The notes below the pieces were generated by a model. That model was not told the DNA's origin. It worked only from the letters and a program-made list of their open reading frames with translations, and did not search any database. DNA of 64,000 nt from Closterium sp. NIES-65. Its lineage: Eukaryota > Streptophyta > Zygnematophyceae > Desmidiales > Closteriaceae. The stretch spans positions 333,331 to 397,330 of the forward strand of contig CANXME010002183.1 in the NCBI GenBank assembly GCA_948144175.1, given 5' to 3'. Position numbers and translations under genes: made by a program. Positions 57,880 to 64,000 of this stretch are shown in pieces (position 1 is the stretch's first letter; every line of letters begins with the position of its first letter).

Positions 57880-58300
57880 GAAACTAGGGGATATGGGGAA
57901 ACTAGGACATATAGGCATGGGAAAACAGGGTAATGCAGTGAAATAGGGAGGCATGGGGAATCCGTGAAGCATGGGGAAACAAGAAATGCCATGGGGCAAC
58001 AAGGGGACCCGAGGAAATGGAGATTCTCGTGGGAAAGGTGAGACCTGGTGAAATCAGGGATATAGGGAAAGGGGGAGTCATGGGGAAACAGGATGGCATG
58101 GCATGAGGCAACAGGGATAGCTGTGGAATCAAGGAGACAAGAAAGTAGGGTGAAACAGGGAGACAAGGTGAAGGAGTAAGGTATGGAGAAAGAAGGTGTG
58201 ATAGGAAGACAAGGTAAAACAAGGGGACATGGGGTAAGAAGGATGTATAGTGACAATATTAGGAAGGGAAAACAACGGGGCTTGGGAAACAGGGAGACAT
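57880..58300 (+). repeat. Continuation of the purine-rich minisatellite
   Basis: Units on GGGGAAAC and GGCATGGGG, of the same kind as 44240-47207, resume directly after the concatemer's target duplication. This supports one original array split by the insertion. Confidence 0.82.
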
Positions 58301-59523
58301 GGTGAAATGACATGGGATGCATTGGAAACAGGGAGTGACATGGGGAAGCAGTGAATGACATTGGAAGCAGTGAATGACATGGGAAGCAGTGAATTACATG
58401 GGAAGCAGTGAATGACATGGGGAAGCAGTGAAAGACATGGGAAGCAATGAATGACATGGGAAGCTGTGAATGACATGGGAAACAGTGAATGACATGGGGA
58501 AGCACTGAATGACATGGGAAGCAGTGAATGACATGGGAAGCAGTGAATGACATGGGGAAGCAGTGAATGACATGGGAAGCAGTGATTGACATGGGAAGCA
58601 GTGAATGACATGGGGAAGCAGTGAATGACATGGGAAGTAATGAATGACATGGGAAAGCAGTGAATGACATGGGAAGCAGTGAATGACATGGGAAACAGTG
58701 AATGTCATGGGGAAGCATTGAATGACATAGGAAGCACTGAATGACATGGGAAGCAGTGAATGACATGGGAAGCAGTGAATGACATGGTAAGCAGTGAATG
58801 ACATGGGGAAGCAGTGAATGACATAGGGAAGCAGTGAATGACATGGGAAGCAGTGAATGACATGGGAAGCAGTGAATGAGATGGGAAGCAATGAATGAGA
58901 TGGGAAGCAGTGAATGACATGGGAAGCTGTGAATGGCATAGGGAAGCAGTACATGACATGTGAAGCAATGAATAACATGGGAAAGCATTAAATGACATGG
59001 GAAGTAGTGAATGACATGGGAAACAGTGAATGACATTGGGAAGCATTGAATGACATGGGAAGCAGTGAATGACATGGGAAAGCAGTGAAAGACATGGGGA
59101 GCAGTGAATGATATGGGAAGCAGTGAATGACATGGGGAAGAAGTGAATGATATGGGAAGCAATGAATGACATGGGGAAGCAGTGAATGATATGGGAAGCA
59201 GTGAATGACATGGGAAACAGTGAATGGCATGGGAAGCAGTGAATGGCATGGGAAGCAGTGAATGACATGGGAGGCAGTGAATAATATGGGAAAGCAGTGA
59301 ATAACATGGGAAGCAGTGAATGACATGGGAAGAAGTGAATGACATGGGAAGCAGTGAATGACCTGGGGAAGCAGTGAATGACATGAGGAAGCAGTGAATG
59401 ACATGGGGAAGCAGTGACTGACATGGGAAGCAATGAAGTGAATGACATGGGGAAGCAGTGAATGACATGGGGAAGCAGTGAATGACATGTGGAAGCAGTG
59501 AATGACATGGGGAAGCAGTGAAT
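58300..59523 (+). repeat. 19/20-bp minisatellite
   Basis: About 60 tandem copies of GAATGACATGGGAAGCAGT, with a 20-bp form having GGGG. Occasional changes include GATATGG, GGCATGG and AAGCAAT. The long minus-strand frames over it (SFTASHVIHCFP-type repeats) are repeat translations. It grades from the GGGGAAAC-type array on its left and is cut by a copia LTR at 59524. Confidence 0.93.
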
Positions 59524-60614
59524 TGTTGGGTGCAAATTCACATTGCACGACATCCTGCCGTTTGTTTGTACGAGTATGTGTGTGCGAATGCTTTTGGGTA
59601 TGAATGGAATGTTCGTGTATTTGTTTGCTTTCGCAATTTTCGCTTGAAGCATTTGCAGGTACTCGCGCATTGTGCGCTTCGGCACAACATTGTCCGCGCT
59701 ATGAACAGTACAAGCAGAAAAGACGAGCTCGCAAAGGAACCCAAGATGGAAGCTTCGTGGTTCGGTTGAATTGATTGTGCAGATTCAGTTCTATCTAACT
59801 CGAAATTGTACTGTTTTGTTTGGTTGACTATAGTGTAGCAGGGCAGGCACTATAGGGGTACAATTTAGGTGAAGGTTGGATGTTGTTTGTCTGTATCTGC
59901 ATGCTACAGGGCCAGGGGAACCAGCGGAACCAGCTTTTGGCAGGTTGGGCAAAGACGAAACAGGTTCTGTTTTTAGGACCTGAACCTGGTTGTTGTTTTC
60001 CAGGTTGGAAAAACAGAACCAGAGGTTGTTTACCAACCTACCACCTGCTGTTTTGTCCAGCCAGGGTTGTTCTGTTGCTTGGAATTATTTGGGATGATCC
60101 TGCTTGTTCCCAGGTTCATTCCCAAGGTCCTTGCTAGCTAGAACTATTTATTCCTTCTCTGTTTGTACCTGAATATAGTCAATTTGATTCAAGCGAATTC
60201 CTCCATTCCTGGAATTTCGTTTCTACGCGGTGCGACGGCGGAATGCTACCTGAGTCAACGCTAGTATGCTAGCACTCCAACACTAGGCAAACGCTGTCCG
60301 AGCCATAACTTCGTAATGGCAGAACTTTTCGCGAGGCAACTTGGTTCATTTTTAAGCTCTTGGAGCGAGCCTCGATATAGCAAATTCTCAGCTAAATTCG
60401 ATCGACGGTCCTGCACGATACGCTGCGCGACGTTCAAGGTACTCTTGCTGTTTTGACTAAGTCCCTCTTGATCCCTCTCTCTACAAACTCGGACCCGAGG
60501 ATAGGGGCTGGTCTTGTACCAGGCACCCAAGGACCCTTGGAGGTGACCCCGAGGAGAGGTTTTAAGTTTGATAAAGTCTTAATAGCTTGAGTTTATTAGG
60601 CCCTTACACCAACA
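59524..60614 (+). repeat. 5' LTR of the copia fragment at 59524
   Basis: 1091 bp, TGTTGGGTGC...TTACACCAACA, inserted at the end of the 19/20-bp minisatellite after TGAAT. Confidence 0.9.
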
Positions 60615-62424
60615 AGCTGGTATCAGAGCTGCGTTATAGTGATCCTCGTTATAGGTAGCTATGGCGGGCAACACCTCGGCGGTAGCTGGTGAATCTTCAG
60701 CCCAAGATCGTAGCGGCAGCCATGATTCTGGTGTTTCTGCGCCAAGGGGAGCGCGAACAAGCCAGGGCTCGCTGATCAAGGAGGTGCTGAAAAACTTCAC
60801 CGTCGAGAAGTTCAATGGTGAGGGCTATGATGATTGGGCCTGGAAAATGCAACTTTATTTCCGTCAGATCGGTTTGCTGATACTAATGATTGGGGAGGAG
60901 CCTAGACCGAGTGACCCCGCCCTTCAGGAAGATTGGGACGAGCGCGCCTCGGCTGGCTACTACTTGATGTCGCACAGTATGGAGCTGAACCAGCGTCACC
61001 ACGTCATGCACCTGCTGCCGGAGGTTGAGTGTGGTCCGAAGGAGTGGACCGTGTTGAAGGAGCTGCACGCCCCGACCTCCGTTGTTGCAACATTCATGCT
61101 GGAGAGGGAGCTGTCAGCATTGCGCCTGAGCGAGGGAGAGCCGGTGCAACCTGTCCTGGACAAGATGCGCGACCTCTACGCGAAAATTGGCGACCGCGGG
61201 AATCACCTACCCGGAACAGACCAAGTGGTTGAAGATGCTCTCGCTCCTGCCGGAATCGTGGCTTCAATTCACGAGCGGATTGAGCCTGCCGCAGAACCAA
61301 AGCTCGTGGACACTCGAGTGGGTGCGGACAAGATTCTGGAGGAGGACTTCCATCGCCGTCAACTGAGGGGTGGAGACGACGGCAGAAGCGGCTACGGAAT
61401 GCAAGAGAGCCGACGTGGCAGAGGACGTGGCTTTGGTGGTTCTGGACGCGGTGCAAAGAAGGACGACGACTCCAACGACCAACAAGGAGGTACCGGTTGG
61501 GGTCGCGGTGTGAAATCTGGACGTGGGGGCAAGTCGGGTGCTGGTGGCAAAATGAAAGGGAGTTGCTGGTATTGTGAGAAGGAGGGGCACCCCTGGTTTC
61601 TGTGCTATAAGAAACCCGATGGCGGGACCCCCCAGAATCGTCACCAGGATGGCGGCGCGCGGAGGAACTAGAAAAACGGCGCGAGCATGGTCGCCGATTC
61701 GCCCGACAACAACCCGAAGAGCAACGGCGGTGCGGAAAAGAACAAGGTGCGCACCGCGGGCCAGTTCTTCCATATTGGAGAGCACGGGCAGCAGGGGGAG
61801 CAAGGAGACGCCTCTGCCAAGGTTGGAGCAGAGCTGCACCCCCTGGACTATTGGGTGTTGGACACGGGCGCTGCTTGGACGATGACGCCGCGCAAGGACC
61901 TGCTGGACCACGTACGAGCTGCACCGATCAACGAGGTGTGCTCCGCTTCTGAACACGCGCTGAAGATGGCGGGTGCGGGACGAGCTGCGTTTAAGGGAGC
62001 GGATGGCAAGCCGGTGGTGCTGCACGACGTTCTCCTTGTTCCTGAACTCAAGGCCAACCTCATCTCCCTCCGTAAGCTTGGCAAGTCTGGGGCGAGCACT
62101 AGTACGTATGGGGCACGCACTTACAAGGGGCAGCTGGGCAATCAGGTGCTTTGGGATCTGCACGAGAGTACGGACGTGTACAGATCCATGTGGCAGCTGC
62201 CGGCGCTGGCGTGGCACGGTGGGGGGCAGACTGGAGAGGGGTCTGCATCCCAGGGGGGGTGCAACGCCGTTGGAGGGGTTGGTGTGAAAGTGTCGGCCAG
62301 ATCTGGGGAGACGGATTGGGCAATGGCACACCGACGTTTGGGGCATGGGGCAATGCCTTTGCTGAAGCAGCTGGAGAAGGATGGAGCCGTTAAGGGCTTG
62401 AATCTGAACAGACAACCACCCGTT
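59524..62424 (+). mobile_element. Copia fragment: LTR, gag, protease, gag-pre-integrase
   Basis: A 5' LTR (59524-60614) of the dominant family is followed by the tRNA-Met primer-binding site near 60618 and gag from ATG 60661 (CCHC knuckle near 61568). Protease (LDTGAAWTMTP, near 61858) and the gag-pre-integrase region (HRRLGHGAMPLLKQ, near 62330) follow, ending at about 62424. There the sequence switches to the opposite strand of another copy. It has about two or three breaks. The expected rest of the element is not present in this orientation. Confidence 0.88.
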
Positions 62425-64000
62425 AGCACCCACTTGCATTGTACCGCTTTCTTTCCCTCAGGCAGCACCACTAGTTCCCATGTCCCATTCTCCAGCAGGT
62501 TCTGGTACTCAGCATCCCTAGAAGCTAGCCATTTGTCCCTATCTGGTCCAGCTAATGCCTCCTCCATGCTAGCTGGTTCCTCTGGTGCAGGGGCAAGAAA
62601 ACAGGTAGGCAGGCTCATCCTCCTCATCCGGATCATAGCCATGCGGTAGAATCAGCAATGCCTCCTCAGTCCCAAGCTGGTGCTCCGCTACATCAGCTCC
62701 TGCAGTCAGCTTCTTAGTAGCCATACGGGTACGTCCTGGCCTGGAGACGGGTGTCTCCCATCCCTTCATAACGACACCCTTCGGCTTCTTAGTTTTCCCC
62801 TGCTGCTGCTGTCTCCCCTCAGATCCAGCAGCTCCACTAGTGCTACCGCTAGTCTCCACACCATCACCTCCACCAGCAGGTGCCTCCTGCACCTTCTCTT
62901 TATCACCACCCTCTGCAGCTGCCTCCTCTCCCTCCTCCCACACACTAGGAGTCAGGTCCAGCTGCATGGTGATCTGCTCCATCTGCTGGGACACCCTGGC
63001 CTCCGGCTGTTTCTCCCAGCTCCCATACATCATGCCCTCAACAAACTTCACATCCTTGCTGTCAAACAACACACCCTTGGAAGGCTCCCACAGCAGCCAT
63101 CCCTTGCTCTCAGCAGCCAGCCCCAAATGCACACACCAGATTGCACTCGCCCCCAACTTACTGCGGTAGATCTTGGGGCGACTGCTATGCAACTGAACAC
63201 CCTCAGCATGTCCACCGGCGGCTTCCTCCCAAGCCACCTCTCCAACGGCACCCACGAGTCATCCCCAACCTTTGTGAGTACCCTGTTCCTAGCGACGGTA
63301 GCGTGCCGAACAGCATGGGGCCACATCAAGTTGCCCAGCCCAGATTCTATGAGCAGCGCCCTAGCTGTCTCCAGAATTGTCCGGTTCGCCCGTTCTGCTA
63401 CGCGTTAGACTGTGGGGTGTAAGCCGTGGTCAGCTCCCTCTGGATGCCCTGCTTCTTGAGCCAGGCCGTCATCTCAGCTCCAAGGAACTCACCACCCCGA
63501 TCTGTCCTAATCCGCTTCACCACACACTCCGCTTGCTTCTCCACGAACGGCAGCCAATCGTCCCGAATCGTGGAGGCGGCGTGATCTTTCTGCTTCAGCG
63601 GATACGCCCACATTAGCCTGCTCCAGTCATCCACTATGGTTAGGAAGTACCGCTCTCCCTTGTGCCCTTGCACCGGCAGCGGCCCCACCAAGTCCATGTG
63701 GACCAGCTCAACGGCTTTTTGCTCCTGCCAGCGACACTATGGAAGGGGAAACGGGTGAACTTTGAGAGCAAACAGATTTCACAGTTATCATCGAGTGGTT
63801 GTCCGTTCAGCTTCAAGCCCTTAACGGCTCCATCCTTCTCCAGCTGCTTCAGCAAAGGCATTGCCACATGCCCCAAACGTCGGTGTGCAGTTGCCCAATC
63901 TGTCTCCCCAGATCTGGCCGACTCTTTCACACCAACCCCTCCAACGGCGTTGCACTCCCCCTGGGATGCAGACCCCTCTCCAGCCTGCCCCCACCGTGCC
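62425..64000 (-). mobile_element. Copia fragment in inverted orientation, cut by the window edge
   Basis: Minus-strand sequence of the same family, from gag-pre-integrase (63930 downward) through integrase (DRGGEF near 63503, VDDWSR near 63633) and the linker (about 62640-63000) to the start of the RT region near 62440-62600. It ends where it meets the plus-strand fragment. The element continues past 64000. It has about two or three breaks. Confidence 0.87.

Noticed and set aside
57756-59685. A 570-residue minus-strand frame of SFTASHVIHCFP-type repeats
   Set aside because: Translation of the 19/20-bp minisatellite. All three frames of that strand are open.
1-64000. Viral or bacterial origin of the window
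   Set aside because: Spliced host gene, tRNA-Met-primed copia elements and a TA-flanked pogo-like transposon point to a nuclear eukaryotic chromosome. No envelope gene, capsid gene of a DNA virus, or ribosome-binding-site-led operon is seen.

Overview
This is a nuclear eukaryotic window, most likely from the green lineage (a streptophyte alga, another green alga or an early land plant). It has a spliced YABBY-type transcription-factor gene, GT-AG introns, plant-type Ty1/copia elements primed by initiator tRNA-Met, TRIM-like mini-elements, a pogo-type DNA transposon and long minisatellites. I cannot name the species. No rRNA or tRNA gene, CRISPR array or bacterial operon is visible. Only one host gene is convincing; nearly everything else is mobile or repeated DNA.

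Layout. 1-3463: minus-strand Ty1/copia element cut by the window edge, with its 5' LTR at 3028-3463. 3464-4642: upstream region of the host gene. 4643-10375: a GC-rich six-exon gene for a YABBY-like protein of about 1013 residues. Its zinc finger and YABBY (HMG-like) helices are spread over exons 1/2 and 4/5/6, and introns 2-4 are made largely of minisatellites. 10920-13962: a complete-looking pogo/Tc1-mariner transposon with TA target duplication, matched terminal inverted repeats and a four-exon transposase. 13965-17700: a decayed copia fragment of another lineage, hit by a solo LTR (16102-16665) and ending in a stretch dense in GTCGAC.

17870-23811: a remnant of the window's main copia family, whose LTR was hit by a second solo LTR (18595-19803) carrying a chain of stem-loops. 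This is followed by a degenerate minisatellite that received a 1.57-kb non-autonomous LTR element (20431-22000), an unassigned 0.6 kb, and a tiny TRIM (23451-23811).

23809-43423: one old copia element (A) split by two later copies of its own family. B (26636-33490, plus strand, target duplication GTTGG) has nearly identical LTRs and is young. C (33668-40502, minus strand, target duplication CAAAG) is older. 43424-44239 is unassigned. 44240-47207 is a purine-rich minisatellite that received a 10.7-kb four-LTR copia concatemer (47208-57879, target duplication GAAAC). The minisatellite continues at 57880-58300 and changes into a 19/20-bp array to 59523. 59524-64000 holds two copia pieces of the same family joined head to head near 62424.

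The points most worth a second look are the very large YABBY-like gene and the way its introns grew from minisatellites that start at or include splice sites, the chains of perfect inverted repeats inside three unrelated mobile elements, the two miniature LTR elements, and the copia concatemer.
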